A stretch of DNA of 64,000 nt from positions 4,960,001 through 5,024,000 of the forward strand of contig NC_031672.1 in the NCBI RefSeq assembly GCF_001640025.1. Direction: 5' to 3'. The stretch comes from Sugiyamaella lignohabitans. Its lineage: Eukaryota; Ascomycota; Dipodascomycetes; Dipodascales; Trichomonascaceae. Each line of letters begins with the position of its first letter. The stretch's first letter is position 1. Under the pieces are notes generated by a model. That model ran no database searches and was not told where the DNA came from. It saw only the letters and a program-made list of their open reading frames with translations. Below, piece after piece: positions 40,505 to 52,853 of the stretch. The translations under genes and the position numbers were made by a program.

Positions 40505-42022
40505 AGATGAAAAATGTATACTGATAATCAAATTCCGCTAAGTCTTACGATGTACATACACCCAGTTCAAGGAAACAAGATACTGGCAATACTTGCATCT
40601 ACTTTTTCTAACTATTTTCGGGTGGCTCATCTCACTGGCCGGTCGGATCGTCTCACTAGTGTCCAGACATTGGTTCCGCTTATCAGGCCCATGGCCATCT
40701 CGTTAGAGCCATCACGAACGAATTAGTAAATTGAACCTATAACTGCCTGTACACACGCAGATGCATCATGCAAAAATAAATTCCTAATGCATGATCTCCA
40801 TACAAAATAGGTAATATTGTAAATTTTTTGTTTATAGAGTAATAGAGTCAGATTAGAATGTGGACCTTGAGACTGCTCGTCAGCCTGATAAAAATATGAT
40901 AGAAGTAGTTGAGTATGATATATCTGTAGGTCTCGAAACTATTTTCAAAATAACCGATACGGTTTTATAAGTGTACGCGCGATCACCAAGGAGCGTCTAT
41001 CACGTCGCAGATAGGCGTAGAAAACCGCAGCAAGAAACGTGGTACAAGACGCCTACTTGGCCATTTATTTGGCCGTGATCTGTTGACAGGGAATATCATC
41101 TGCACAGTGTCAATCACCAGTCAGGATGGATCTCGGAAAAAACTTATCACCTTATATTCCTTTGGCGTAAAATCTCACACAAATCAACCTAAGGTCGGGT
41201 ATTTTTTCGGCTAAACTATCTTTGTTCGGATCGAGCTGTCTAACAGCTATTGCATCTTGTTTGGTGAAAGTTAACAGAAGGCAACAGACTGATGATAACT
41301 CTTACATAATAGCAAGAAAAAGGATACCGAATTGTTGGATATTGGCTGATGGTAGAATACATAGCTAGTCGAGACATGAAATTTATTAGTGGGTAGCAAC
41401 CATAGTCCCAATATCTCTAACCTGGCTGTTTTCTCGACCACCACCTTGAACTGAAAGGAACTTCCCCTTCGCTCTGGCCGTTAAGGCACATCCGGTTCTT
41501 CCTGTTCAGGTTGCATTTTTCTACTAGTTAAGTTGGCTGATCTGAAACGAGTCCTTGCTGCATATTTCCTAATGTGGAAGTCTCTCAGAAGCGATTGGCA
41601 GGGGTACGTGCGTCCTGTACGTTACAATCTCCTATTAGAGGCGAATGGCAGCCATTGTTAAACTAGCGATAAGTCCTACTTTGTATAATCAGAACCCAGC
41701 GCTAAGGCACTTTACTTAGAGTCGAGCGACAGTTTTGCTTGTCAAATATGGTTCTACATTCTATGGTTCACCACAAAATCTAGGTTTCAACCTCGAATAG
41801 TGGGTTCCTTCAACCTCGCAGCGCATTTGGAAAGAGCATACAATTTGGTGCAGAAGGGCACTGCCAGTAATTTATTAACATACATTTAGACTCAACTAGC
41901 TGGTTAGTGGTTTCAAAGTTAAAAATAAAATAATAATGTGGATAGTTAGAGTCAATCACCACTGGCCCGCCGACACCACTCCCTATGAACCCCTGTCGGG
42001 CACTGGACAAACTACCAGCACT

Positions 42023-42043
42023 AAATAAATAAATAAATAAATA
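42023..42043 (+). repeat. AAAT microsatellite
   Basis: About five tandem copies of a 4-bp AAAT unit just downstream of the RAD2 stop codon, probably in its 3' UTR. Confidence 0.85.
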
Positions 42044-42072
42044 ATATAGAGTTGAAATAATTACAAGTTAAA

Positions 42073-45000
42073 CTAAATATCTTTCCGTTTTTTCCTACGC
42101 TCAGCCTGGTCTATCAAGCTTTGCATAGCCTTTCGAACTCTCTTGCTACCACCAATTTCGACCTTTTTTCTTGCTGATACTCCTGCGAACTCGCTCAAAG
42201 AACTCTGAACGAGGGTCTGTGATGACTTCTCTAGCCTAGCTCTTCTTTTGTTGATATCCTGGATCACTGGTATTAAAAGCTCATCTATCCGGTCTTTTGT
42301 CCACCCAGTCATCCCGCTAAGATATGTTCTAAGAGCATCGAGATCTGGTACACCCCATTCAAAGGGACTTTTGTCCTCATCGACAATCGGTACCAAGTAC
42401 GCGTTGATTACATTCTGATCTGGAAAGTTGTCACTCAAGAACAGTTTTGCTGCATTTCTCTTAAACTTTCGCTTGAAATCTGAAGAAAAGTCAGCGGCAG
42501 GATCCAGTGCCTGGACTTTCTTCCACCAATCGCGAAATTGGACTAGACCGTCATCACTGTTGAACTCTGCTAAAAGTTCCAAGGCAGTTACAGGACCAAC
42601 GCCCGGTAGACCATCTGTATAGTCGCTACCCAGCAGCAACGCCAATTTGATGAGTTTGCTACGATCAAGATCGAATTCCCGCTCAAGGTCTATCGCGTTG
42701 TAGCTTTCAACATATTTAGACTGACTAAACATATTTTTGTAAACACGATCACCTCCGAATAGAAAACAATCACTATCATCAGTCACAATACCATCTACCA
42801 ATCCAAGCTGCATGAGTTTAGCACACTGAGCTTCAGCCTCCATTGGAGCGGTGATGTAGGGAATTCCAAACCGTCTCAATAATTCTTGGCATTCACTAAC
42901 CATATTTTGAGTTACTTCATCTGCATCTCTTACTTCTTTCAAGTGCTGTTGACGAAGTTGCTCTACTTCTCTTTCATAATCCTCTTTGGACTGATTATTC
43001 ATTAGGCCATTATTGAGCTGTTTTGTGAATCTTTCACTTTCTTCCAGTTCTTGTAACAGATTTTCTGTCAATTCATCGTCTTCTTGCTCCTCAAACTTTG
43101 CATCTTCATCTGCTCGTTCAAGATCCGTCGAGTCAAGTTCGATGTTATTTCGATCTGCTTCCAAATTTGCAGTGCGAAACTGTTCGGTGTTTAATGGTAC
43201 TTTTTCTTCATCCACATGATGTATAGGAGAACCAATTGAACTCTCATTATCTACCGACTTTTCAGTGGGCAAAACAGTAGAGGCTTTTTCGGGTTCCTTT
43301 TCAGAGCTATTTTCCGAATCTTCTCCCAAATCTCCTTGTTCAGTTTCCGATAGCGAACTAACGTCAACTATGTCCCCCGTTTGATGACCGTCTGATAAAC
43401 TTTCTGTGCTGATATCTACATTTCTATCAGAAGGAACAGGTTTTTCATCTCGGGTTGTGTGCAAATTGTCCTCATCTGATAAAACAATAATATCTCTGTC
43501 TTGTGCCTCAATAGTTTCATCATCCGAGATTTCTATTACTGCTCTATCATTGCTCTTTATAGCACTTGATTCTTCTCCTAAATCAGTATCCTTTGTTCTA
43601 TCCGTCGCACTAATTTCCTGCTTGTGACGCATGTCGAGTATTTTTCTACCATACTCATAGGAGGTCAACCCCGAGTTATCCAGATCTTCGTCGACTGTGC
43701 CAAATGCTGAAATTCCTTCTCGTGTATCTGGTCTAGATTGCGATTTTTCAGTATCATGCTCATTATGTTCGTTTATAAACCACGGCGGAAGGATCACAGG
43801 TTTGCTGTCTGTTTGCGTTTCTGTCAATTCAACGTCGGCAAAGAGTGTGCTACTTCTAATGGCTTTGACTAAGTCAGAGTTTTCGTCAAGTGTTTTAGCT
43901 GTTTTGGTCGGCAAAGAATCTACCTCTGACGGCCCTTGTTTCGAATAAGCGCTACTCCGCTCATCATAGAATCTTTGCCTCTGTACGAGCGCTTCAAAAT
44001 CATTCAGAGACTCTGGCAAAAAAGACTCATCTTCGTTCTGAATATCTCTTGATACATCGATTGGTTGTGGGGAACCCAGCGGCTTGGTTTCCCCCTCCAG
44101 AACAACATCTTCGAATTCAGCATCATCACTGTCATCATCGCTATCTACGGCCTCTGTCCTGACTTGCTGTCCAGTGTGGTCTAATTCAATAACACCATCT
44201 TTATTTGTGGGCTCCAAACCTAAACTCCATCCACTTTCATTCTTTTTCAAGATATATTCTCTATTTTTATCACCCGCCACTCTCTTGGAAAGATCTTCTT
44301 CTAATCCAGCCATACCCATTAAACTCTGAGTAAGAAAGTTTCTCTGAGTAACACGCTGGATTTGGAACTTCGAAAACTTCATACGATCTGGAAACATCTG
44401 GTCAAGTTGGTCTGCAGAGTATCCCATACGGAGTCGGGACCTCAATCTAGCTGTGTTAAGCAGTTGATATTGAGTGGTTTTAGGTAGCAATTGAAACTCC
44501 TCAGAATTGAAGTCAATGAGCGAGTTGTCATACAAACCTGAATTTATTTGGGATCCAAACTCATCTGCATACTCCGCTAGTTCTTCTTCAGTCATAAGAC
44601 GCGGATCATTCGCCTCAACCAAAGGATTAGAACCAATTTCTGGCAAATGATATTGGTCCTGTGCCCGAAACGGTTTCTTGGGTTCCTCCTTCTTAATGTT
44701 TCTTTCATCAAAGTAGACTGCATTTTCAGGAATATCGTCACCTGTTCCATATGACTCACGGTCAACCAGAGTTTTGGGTCCACTGTTACTTTGATTGTCT
44801 TTAGATTTACCTTTACCTTTCGATTCTTTCTCAGCTTGAGCTGCTAATCTTTGTAGTTGAACTGTCAACAGCTTTGCTGCCGTCTGTGCTGCTGCTGCTC
44901 TCCTACCTTGTTTCCGTTCTCTTCTTCTATTAATAGTAGACTTCTTTAACGTAGGGGCATCGCCATCAAAAACAAATACCGGCTTAATATCAAAATAAAG

Positions 45001-45195
45001 TAATTTACAAATTCTTCGAAAGAAACCTATAATATGTGCATTTCTCAACGAGTTGCCCTCGCTATCCCTTACGGCCTTGAGAAACTGGTAGATCCAAATA
45101 GACGCATCCACAGCCAATCGCTTCCTAGCCAGTGACTCTAGAGTCACTGGCCTAGCCACGGGTTTTGCCACTTCCCATAGACCCCTTACACCCAT
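42073..45195 (-). CDS. RAD2: Nucleotide excision repair endonuclease Rad2/XPG
   Basis: The structure-specific 3' incision nuclease of nucleotide excision repair; 1040 residues from ATG 45193-45195. The N-nuclease region begins MGVRGLWEVAKPVARP and includes VDASIWIYQFL and FVFDGDAP (metal-binding Asp). The I-nuclease region, around residues 765-870, has APMEAEAQCA, VTDDSDCFLFG and LLGSDYTDGLPGVGP (helix-hairpin motif). The acidic spacer between them (~120-760) carries two SUMO-interaction-like motifs (VIEISDDE and IIVLSDED, near 550-570). The basic C-terminus includes a likely nuclear signal. It is divergent from ELP5 across a 171-bp promoter. Confidence 0.95.
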   Translation of the reverse strand: MGVRGLWEVAKPVARPVTLESLARKRLAVDASIWIYQFLKAVRDSEGNSLRNAHIIGFFRRICKLLYFDIKPVFVFDGDAPTLKKSTINRRRERKQGRRAAAAQTAAKLLTVQLQRLAAQAEKESKGKGKSKDNQSNSGPKTLVDRESYGTGDDIPENAVYFDERNIKKEEPKKPFRAQDQYHLPEIGSNPLVEANDPRLMTEEELAEYADEFGSQINSGLYDNSLIDFNSEEFQLLPKTTQYQLLNTARLRSRLRMGYSADQLDQMFPDRMKFSKFQIQRVTQRNFLTQSLMGMAGLEEDLSKRVAGDKNREYILKKNESGWSLGLEPTNKDGVIELDHTGQQVRTEAVDSDDDSDDAEFEDVVLEGETKPLGSPQPIDVSRDIQNEDESFLPESLNDFEALVQRQRFYDERSSAYSKQGPSEVDSLPTKTAKTLDENSDLVKAIRSSTLFADVELTETQTDSKPVILPPWFINEHNEHDTEKSQSRPDTREGISAFGTVDEDLDNSGLTSYEYGRKILDMRHKQEISATDRTKDTDLGEESSAIKSNDRAVIEISDDETIEAQDRDIIVLSDEDNLHTTRDEKPVPSDRNVDISTESLSDGHQTGDIVDVSSLSETEQGDLGEDSENSSEKEPEKASTVLPTEKSVDNESSIGSPIHHVDEEKVPLNTEQFRTANLEADRNNIELDSTDLERADEDAKFEEQEDDELTENLLQELEESERFTKQLNNGLMNNQSKEDYEREVEQLRQQHLKEVRDADEVTQNMVSECQELLRRFGIPYITAPMEAEAQCAKLMQLGLVDGIVTDDSDCFLFGGDRVYKNMFSQSKYVESYNAIDLEREFDLDRSKLIKLALLLGSDYTDGLPGVGPVTALELLAEFNSDDGLVQFRDWWKKVQALDPAADFSSDFKRKFKRNAAKLFLSDNFPDQNVINAYLVPIVDEDKSPFEWGVPDLDALRTYLSGMTGWTKDRIDELLIPVIQDINKRRARLEKSSQTLVQSSLSEFAGVSARKKVEIGGSKRVRKAMQSLIDQAERRKKRKDI

Positions 45196-45366
45196 GGTAG
45201 TGGCAAATCCAATAAATATGAGATGAATGAAATAAGGTGATTGCTTCGTCCAAGCATGCAGGGTCGAACATATAACATGCGGCTAAAACTTGTCAATCCC
45301 TTAAATTAATTTAATGAGATCATGAACAATCGTTGACATAAAGCTATACAATATTTATTCTTCGTG

Positions 45367-46391
45367 ATGGTTGTTGCACATCAACATCACTCTGTACTTT
45401 TATCCAGGCTTTTGTCTCTAAAAGATGCCTCTCGTTTTGTTTTAGTGACTGACTCAATTGCCCAATCGGCGGATTATTTGATACAAGAATGGTACCACCG
45501 AGTTCCAGCTGATGCTACTGTGATTCTACTTTCTTATGAAACATTAGCAAAACACAAACGGATTAATCATGTCGTCAACTGTCATAAAAAGTCTCCAATT
45601 CAAGTCACTCAAGAAACAATTGCATTACTAGAAAAGTCTAAAAGTAAGTCTAGCTACTAGCCACAGGGATTCTTTCTTGTACTCTTAGCCAGAGGTGCGA
45701 CTTAATCACCTCTCAGGTTTGTAGTATAAGGAAAACAAAACTAACAGCTTCAGAATCTGTGGTGGTCATCGATACCTTAGCATTCATTCCAGAAGATACT
45801 CTGGTACAATATCTTACATCATTGATTCGTCCTAATGTGAGCTTGGTGGCAGTTTATCATTCAAACACAGATCATGAAGATTTTCACTCGTCCAGTCCAT
45901 ATTACCCTTCACCATTATCTATTATGTCATACTTTGCCACATCAACTATTGATGTTACTCCAGTTGCAGCGGCGTCACAGGATTATCATGCTCAACAGTA
46001 TCTTAGAAAAAGTCTGTCAAATCTTTTAGTTCCAAACAACATTTGTAATAAGACTGTTTACAGAGTGGACCTTGTGCATCGAAGGCGGTCTGGTAGAGGT
46101 ATTAGTGCATCATACTCCTTGTCAGCAACAGATCATTCGATACAGTACATAGCCCCTAAGAAGGCGGGAGATGAAGGTGATGCCGAAGAAGATACGAAAT
46201 TGCTGCAAGGGTTAACCACATTTAATCTCACAACCTCAGACAGACAGAAGGAGGCTCGAGACAAAGTGGAATTACCTTTCTTACAAGCTCAAGAGGTGGG
46301 TGAAGGAGGTGCTAGAGGTGGTGCAGTTATTTATGAATTTGAAAAGGACGATGATTATGATGAAGAGGACCCATACGAGGATCCCTTTTAG
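45367..46391 (+). CDS. ELP5: Elongator subunit Elp5
   Basis: A RecA-like subunit of the Elp4-6 ring of Elongator, required for wobble-uridine tRNA modification (IKI1 in S. cerevisiae). Two exons, 45367-45643 and 45754-46391 (304 residues). The 110-nt intron starts GTAAGT and ends CTAACAGCTTCAG. The join restores KKSVVVIDTLAFIP, the central strand of the RecA-like fold. The acidic C-terminus ends EFEKDDDYDEEDPYEDPF, a hallmark of Elp5. The start is the first ATG after an in-frame GTG. It is followed in the same orientation by APL6 after 214 bp. Confidence 0.9.
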
Positions 46392-46605
46392 AAACTAATC
46401 AAATAATGAACTTATGAATAAATAGTAATATGTCAGATATAATGAATAATGAAATTTAGAGATATTCTGTAAGATTGGTTTGGTCCCCTGAAGGCATACT
46501 TCGTGATGGTATGTGGGTTAGGTTCAAGATCATAAGTGGACATTCAGACCGAACTCATCTCGCTAGAATATAACTGTTATCAGGCGGGGAAAAAGCGTGC
46601 TCACA

Positions 46606-49104
46606 ATGGCCGACTCCCTGTCAAAGATTGGAGCTATGCTGGAGTCAGCTCGTGAGCTGACTCTGGAAGCAGCGAGTTCTGCTTCTCTCCGATTGATGGA
46701 CGAAACACCTGTACAGCCGAAAGATATAAGCAATTTGCTCAATGGGCGAACTGAGCGGGAAAAGCTATCAGGGATGAAGCATGTTATAAGTGTATGTGAA
46801 GGATGGTTTGAATTGGCTAATATTGTTGGACTAACAAGTATATAGTATATGGCTAAAGGAAAGAATGCTGCAGAATTCTTTGCGGATGTGATTAAGAACG
46901 TGGCTTCTAACAGTCTGGAGACGAGGAAGCTGGTATATATCTACCTTTTAAGATATGCTGATTTTGAACCAGATTTGGCTCTGTTATCAATCAACACAAT
47001 CCAGAAATCTTTGAGCGATCAGAATCCTGTTATTAGGGCATTAGCTGTCCGCGTTATTTCTGCCCTGAGGTTACCTGTTATTGCCCCTATAGTTCAGCTG
47101 GCAATCAAACAATGCTGTAATGATCTGTCGCCCACCGTAAGAAGAGCCACTGTTCAAGCTATTGGAAAGTGCTACGACCTAGATCCATCTACAGGGACCA
47201 ATTTGATAGAATCCTTGACAAAAATGCTTTCTGACCGAGACCCATTAGTCTTAAGCTCTGCCCTTGTCACCCTTGGAAAATACTTTCCAGATAGGCTAGA
47301 TTTATTGCATCGACCATTCAGAAATATTTGCAGAATATTACCTCAACTAGATGAATGGAGTCAGGTGGTAGTTTTGGAACTTCTCACGCGCTATTCAAGA
47401 ATATACTTGGCTAAGCCCAGAGTGTTTGCTTCCAATGGCAGAAGCTCTGAACTTAAACAAGTTGAGGATGAGGATATTTTCGGAGCTAGTGATACTCCTG
47501 AAGATGGTCAACGTTCGGTAGTGCTTGATCCAGATATGGAACTGTTATTCAAATCTGCGAGTGCTCTTTTGTTCAGCCGTAATGGCGCTGTCATTCTTGC
47601 AGTCGCCAAGCTATACTTCTATCTTGGAACTAGGGAGACTTTTAGCGAACTAGAGGTAGCAGAGCCAGTGGTTAGATTGCTTAGAAGTGATTCGTCGGTG
47701 CAGTATATTGCACTCATGAATATTAGAACAATGGCTATGACTAGAACAAAAAGTTTTGTTCCATTTTTACCGTACTTTCATGTGCTTCCAAGTGATAATG
47801 CTGTAATCACCAAGCTAAAACTTGAAATTCTCACTCTTTTGGTTGATGAAAAAACTGTTGATACAGTTCTGTCAGATATCAAATTTTACGCGACTACTTC
47901 GAACAATCCCAAAGTTGTGGCCAATGCTATGCAAGCTTTGGCTAGGTGTGCGTTAAGCTTTCCATCTCATTCTCGAAGAATTCTAGCATGGTTATTTCAT
48001 CAGATTGGATGTGAGAAACCGATTGTTGTCAGCGAAACTCTGACTTCAATTCGGGTCTTGATCCAGAATGACCCTACGAATCACATTTCGACAGTCGCTA
48101 GACTAGCTGCTTGTCTAGACCAAGACTTAGTAGCCAATGCCAAGGCTAGTATAATATGGCTTGTGGGAGAATTTGCTGGACTTGCATATGAGATAACACC
48201 TGATGTCTTTCGAAAATGTACAAAAACATTTGCACTTGAAGATGAAAATGTGAGGTATCAAATAATAGTTCTCGCTGCTAAAATCTACTCGTACCACTTA
48301 GATCGACAAAAATCGACAGAAATGTCTGAGGAAACAGAGACTGATCTGAGAAATCGGAGAAGCAATGAAGTTATTCCTAAACTATTTTCGCATGTCATGC
48401 ACTTGGCTCGTTATGATTCTTCTTATGACATTAGAGACCGAGCACGTATGTTCTCAGCCTTACTTAACTCAAGTATTAATAACGACATAGCTTTTTTGGT
48501 TCTCCAGGCTCCTAAACCTCTACCAATTATCTCGATCAAGGAAAAGCTACTTGGCTTAGAATCTGATCAAAAGGCATCATTGAATAGCACCCCCATTGGC
48601 AGGCTCCATTTGGGATCTGTCAGTCTTATCCTAGGGCATTCGGTCGATGGATACCAGCAGTTGCCATCATGGACTCCAGTCGATCACCTTATCGACCCAT
48701 CGATCCGTGATGAAGAAGAAAACAAGGAAGATGGTATCACACCGTTTTCCAATACTACCAAGCAATACCGGCAAAGCCCACCAATAACTTCTCTCTCAAG
48801 CAAGACTTATCGAGAACCGGAATCACATGGTCTACGGACAAATGGTAAAAGACTAACTCAACAAACTTTGGACGAATTTTTAGGTGACGTCAAGGTGGCT
48901 AGTGAGCATGGCGATGAGAGTGAAGAAAGTGAAGAAAGTGAGGAAAGCGAAGAGAGTGATGAGGATGAGAGTGAGGGGGATGGCTCAGATGAAAGCAATG
49001 AAGGGGACAGTAACGAGGACGTAAGTGCAAGTGAGCAAGATGGTGAAAACGAAGAGCAAGAAAGCGATAGCTCCAATGACGAGACATCAAGGATGATCAG
49101 ATAG
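46606..49104 (+). CDS. APL6: AP-3 adaptor complex beta subunit
   Basis: The beta3-adaptin that sorts cargo from the Golgi straight to the vacuole; 814 residues. Exons 46606-46791 and 46846-49104. The 54-nt intron starts GTATGT and has GACTAAC before its AG. The joined protein runs MKHVISYMAKGKNAAEFFAD, then VKNVASNS and KLVYIYLLRYA, diagnostic for beta adaptins. HEAT/ARM-type helices fill residues ~40-560. The tail includes a Ser/Glu-rich acidic stretch (SEESEESEESEES and on), as in other beta3 hinges, here ending without an obvious ear domain. It converges on HSH155 with 102 bp between stops. Confidence 0.92.
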
Positions 49105-49206
49105 CTCTAGCCGTAGTTATATGTTTACAATCACGAGGCTGTGTCCTTTCAGCCTATCTTGCACTTGATTTCTTAAATAAATAAATTATTCATTAGATAA
49201 TGTACA

Positions 49207-52200
49207 TCAAATCCAAATATCTAGTTCGTGCCTATGGTACTCTGGTTCTTCTAACTCGGGGTAATACGGGACAATGGCATCTGCGCTTTGAACGTAGGCG
49301 GAGTTATACATTCTCCAATATGGAGTCCTTACTTTTTTAGCAGCTTGGAACAAGCCAGCCCAGATATAGTTCATAGTAACACCTACTCCTAGTGAATTTC
49401 GTAGCCCATCAATACCCTCAAGAAGACGATTAATTACGTGAGGCGAGGTAACAAAAATATTTGGAAAAATAAGATTTAAAAAGTGGATCATTGCATCTTC
49501 ACACCCGAGACCAACACAGCCAAGAGCAAGATGCTTTACAACAGTTGCAGCTGTTTGACGATGTACCAAATCTCTCTCAGTTAAAGCATCTTCAATCAGA
49601 GGAACTACCGCATAAATATAATCTTTAGCCATGTCTCCCACATATTCAAACATAAATGTCATGGATTTTAAAACACCATGTTGAACATTGAGCTCGGGAA
49701 CTCTATACTCGTTCATCAATGCTGGCAAAACTGTAAAGGGCGCACATGTTTCTGCGACAATTCCTATAGCAACTGCAGTACAAACACGCGACTGTCTTTC
49801 CTGGACCCGCAAGTTGCTCAGTAAAGTTGCAAGAACATCCTGTGGACCGATTGCTTTAGCGATATAACCAAAAGTATTGTTAGCAGCTCGACGGATCGAC
49901 TTTCTCGGAGCCTTTAACATGTCTAGAAGCTCAAAACAAATTCTCATCCATTCACGGGCACTAACAAACTCAGAACCTCTATCAGCAATACGGCCCACCA
50001 GGTCAATGGCATTTTCTTGCACTTTTTCATGACGATTTCGTAGAATGGGTGTTAACCTAGGAAGCAAGTCCCTTATAGGAGGTTGCATCGAGTTTAGACC
50101 AACCACAGCTACAATGCTTCTCAAAGCACCAAGAATCGACCCCAAAACATCTGGGTACTCCTCACCTAGTTGTTCATATAATATTTGTCCCAGTTTACCC
50201 ATTAGCACATCCTCGTCACATTTTTTCATAACAACTGCAATTCTTGCAATTAGGTCAGCAGACTGCTGGCGAATGGCAGGTGATTGATTGCTTAGTCGGA
50301 AAAGAATCGAACTGACAATCTGTGGGATGTATGGCTTAGTCCTATACCCAAGCGCATTCACAGTGGTACCGAATCCATTCAAAATGACAGGGTCTTCTAC
50401 AGTTTGTTCTTGGAAAGCTGTCAAAATACCATCAACAAGGCGCTCTTCTGTCCTACCAGAGATATCGTTGGCATCTAAACTACTTATGACCTTATCGACC
50501 GTCTCTACAGCCATCTTTCTAAAGGGCTCGGATTCGTCCTTCAAAATGTCCACTATACGCTCGATAATCTCTGCACCCCCAACCTTTTGTGCTAATTCAA
50601 CTGTAGTGTCGACTACAAGTCGAAAGTTTCTTCTATCCAAAGCCAGACGACGCACCCAAAAATTCTTAAAAAAAGGTGGCAGCACCTCTTCACGAAGATA
50701 CTGCGGCGTGATACCTTCTGTGCCCGCGCATTGTTGTATGACTTTCAAAACAGTCTTTTTCATTTCTTCATCAGGAGAATTAAATTCTCTAAGTAGTATA
50801 TTCATAACTTCACGAGTGTAAAAATTGGCATACTCAGGATCCATCAAGGGAATAATAAATCCTATACATCGAATAAAAGCAGCCAGTCCTTTACCCCTGT
50901 GTCTACGAACACCGCTCCAAAGTGGTTGTAAAATCTGTTCAAATGACTCTATTCCGTATGGAGTGGCGGCTTCAGCCAACGATGATAAAGCCAATGCTGT
51001 AATCATACGGACTTTTAACTCCTGATCAGTCAGCCCATCCCCTATACAACTTACTAGTCCCTCCAAGTGGGGGAGAATGGAGCATCCCATTAGAATCGCA
51101 ATTTGTTGGACAATTTTAACGCCTGTATGTCTTGCCTGCCAACTCTTCTTAGAATGACAGACTGCTTTCAAGAAGGGAAGCAAGCTTGGAATGCCTAGAG
51201 TACTAGCTACAATCGCAAAGGAACGTGCAGTTGCGTTACGAACGTATTCATCGTCATGGTCGATATCTGGCCTCATAGTGGCAATCATGTGTGCCAATCC
51301 AGCCGCTTTAGATAGGTTTGAGATAATTTCTCTACCTTCTGCTCGAGCATACAGATCTTCGTCAATGAGTAATGGCTCGATTACAACTAGAATCTTGTGT
51401 GTATAAGGACGAATTAAATCCCCTAATTTGTATAGTACACGATCAATAACTTTGACGAGATTGTGCCGTTCCTGGTCTTCCAGTGACCCTTCCATTAGTA
51501 ATGGAAGAATCTGGTTGAACAAAATCTTTGGTCCAAAATATTTGGCCTGATCTGTAAACTGGCGCAATGCAGACTTCCTCACAGGCGGTGCGCCGTTTTT
51601 AATCTTTAATAAAAGCTTCATTACTTTACGCTCTTTGAGTTCATCTACAGAAAGAGAGTTTGGATCGGTTGTTTCAAGCAGCTTTGAGAAATGTTTTCGA
51701 TCGCTTTCTTTGAAATATTGTAATTCACCAATTCCTGAAATTTCAGTTGGTAATTCCTTTGATGCTTCGGCCATGGCTAATGCACTGTTATCTTCTAGCA
51801 TAACAAAACCATTCGTGCCGCCCGAGTTAGACGGATCTGATAGTAATTTGTGTGCTGTTATACGAATAGGAACATAATTTGCAGGTGGGGTGGCAATTAC
51901 ATATCCATCGGAAGGAAGCAACTTATCAAGAAGTTCGTTAGTAAATAAAGATTTAACTGAATCTTCTTCTTCCTCCGGAGACGCTATTGTTGGAGTTTCA
52001 GTTTGAGGTCCAGGGTGTTGATCCCAGCGAGATTTTCTAACCTTCACCATTGATGCTACTTCATTTGGAGGTTGATCCCAGCGAGATTTCTTTACACCTA
52101 CTCGAGTGGATTCCTTTATGTCGGCGGGACCCACATCCCATCGTCTCTTCCTGGCTGGTTCTGGAGGAGGAGTGGTATCTTCAGGTGGTGGCGTCCGATC

Positions 52201-52638
52201 CCCGGGAGGGGGAGTCCGGTCGCCATCAATCGTAGCACCCTCAGATTCAGCTTCTTCCTGTTTTTTTCTTGCGATTAGTTCAGTAACCCTCTTCTCCTCC
52301 CTTTCTAGCTCTCGTTCTTCCATTATCTCCTCATATCTTCTGGACTCATCAACTTCTCCATTTTCTGTTTGGCCTCGCTCTGGCGATAATTCTCTGTTAA
52401 ACCGTCTTTTTTGATAGCTAGTCTCTCTGTCGGCAATTGTCTTCTTCTTCACTCTGTCAGCCAAGGGGTCAAAATCATCATCATCATCTACCAGCTCATC
52501 GACCATATCCTTTGGAACAGTATACTGGGCGACTAACCGTCGTCTAGACTTCAGCCCATTCACATCCTCGGGTTCTATATCGTTAGATATGTGGTCTCCT
52601 AACACCTTAAAAACTTTATAAGACATACCTTCTGACAT
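49207..52638 (-). CDS. HSH155: U2 snRNP SF3b subunit 1 (SF3B1)
   Basis: The HEAT-repeat scaffold of SF3b that clamps the U2-branch-site duplex; 1143 residues. The N-terminal ~250 residues hold three RWD-type U2AF-ligand motifs (KRRWDVG, KSRWDQP, KSRWDQH) and acidic patches. From about 320 on, HEAT repeats are very conserved: [69 protein letters not shown]. The segment [16 protein letters not shown] carries the Lys matching human SF3B1 K700. The ATG codon is followed by GAAGGTATGT, a sequence like a 5' splice site, so the first few residues are slightly uncertain. It is divergent from GPI16 over 215 bp. Confidence 0.95.
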   Translation of the reverse strand: MSEGMSYKVFKVLGDHISNDIEPEDVNGLKSRRRLVAQYTVPKDMVDELVDDDDDFDPLADRVKKKTIADRETSYQKRRFNRELSPERGQTENGEVDESRRYEEIMEERELEREEKRVTELIARKKQEEAESEGATIDGDRTPPPGDRTPPPEDTTPPPEPARKRRWDVGPADIKESTRVGVKKSRWDQPPNEVASMVKVRKSRWDQHPGPQTETPTIASPEEEEDSVKSLFTNELLDKLLPSDGYVIATPPANYVPIRITAHKLLSDPSNSGGTNGFVMLEDNSALAMAEASKELPTEISGIGELQYFKESDRKHFSKLLETTDPNSLSVDELKERKVMKLLLKIKNGAPPVRKSALRQFTDQAKYFGPKILFNQILPLLMEGSLEDQERHNLVKVIDRVLYKLGDLIRPYTHKILVVIEPLLIDEDLYARAEGREIISNLSKAAGLAHMIATMRPDIDHDDEYVRNATARSFAIVASTLGIPSLLPFLKAVCHSKKSWQARHTGVKIVQQIAILMGCSILPHLEGLVSCIGDGLTDQELKVRMITALALSSLAEAATPYGIESFEQILQPLWSGVRRHRGKGLAAFIRCIGFIIPLMDPEYANFYTREVMNILLREFNSPDEEMKKTVLKVIQQCAGTEGITPQYLREEVLPPFFKNFWVRRLALDRRNFRLVVDTTVELAQKVGGAEIIERIVDILKDESEPFRKMAVETVDKVISSLDANDISGRTEERLVDGILTAFQEQTVEDPVILNGFGTTVNALGYRTKPYIPQIVSSILFRLSNQSPAIRQQSADLIARIAVVMKKCDEDVLMGKLGQILYEQLGEEYPDVLGSILGALRSIVAVVGLNSMQPPIRDLLPRLTPILRNRHEKVQENAIDLVGRIADRGSEFVSAREWMRICFELLDMLKAPRKSIRRAANNTFGYIAKAIGPQDVLATLLSNLRVQERQSRVCTAVAIGIVAETCAPFTVLPALMNEYRVPELNVQHGVLKSMTFMFEYVGDMAKDYIYAVVPLIEDALTERDLVHRQTAATVVKHLALGCVGLGCEDAMIHFLNLIFPNIFVTSPHVINRLLEGIDGLRNSLGVGVTMNYIWAGLFQAAKKVRTPYWRMYNSAYVQSADAIVPYYPELEEPEYHRHELDIWI

Positions 52639-52853
52639 TATTTTTAGAACTCTACCTGTGTTGTAAAGCAGATGAATTGTCTAGGTTCAAGTGCAGCCAA
52701 ATTTCAGACCTTAATGTGTAAGCACAGCCGTATCTACTACTTCACTATGAATGTTGCAGCACACGTTAGACGTGCTCCAGATTGAACCGTTCTAAGATTC
52801 ACAATCACTCACTGTGTCGCCAAAGGTAATGGAATAAATTGTGTAGACAAAAG

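Larger units (their letters stand above)
39583..42072. other. 2.5-kb region without recognisable gene
   Basis: This spacer holds the promoters/3' sides of its neighbours but no known gene. A plus-strand A-rich frame (39620-39897) overlapping the rhodanese start looks spurious. A 16-base G run lies at 40489-40504 and an AAAT microsatellite at 42023-42043. Nested inverted repeats occur at 40981-41080. I found no tRNA, snRNA, LTR or centromere-like structure. Confidence 0.45.

Noticed and set aside
46505..46520. ggttcaagatc resembling a tRNA B box
   Set aside because: The B-box end does not match and no cloverleaf can be drawn upstream.
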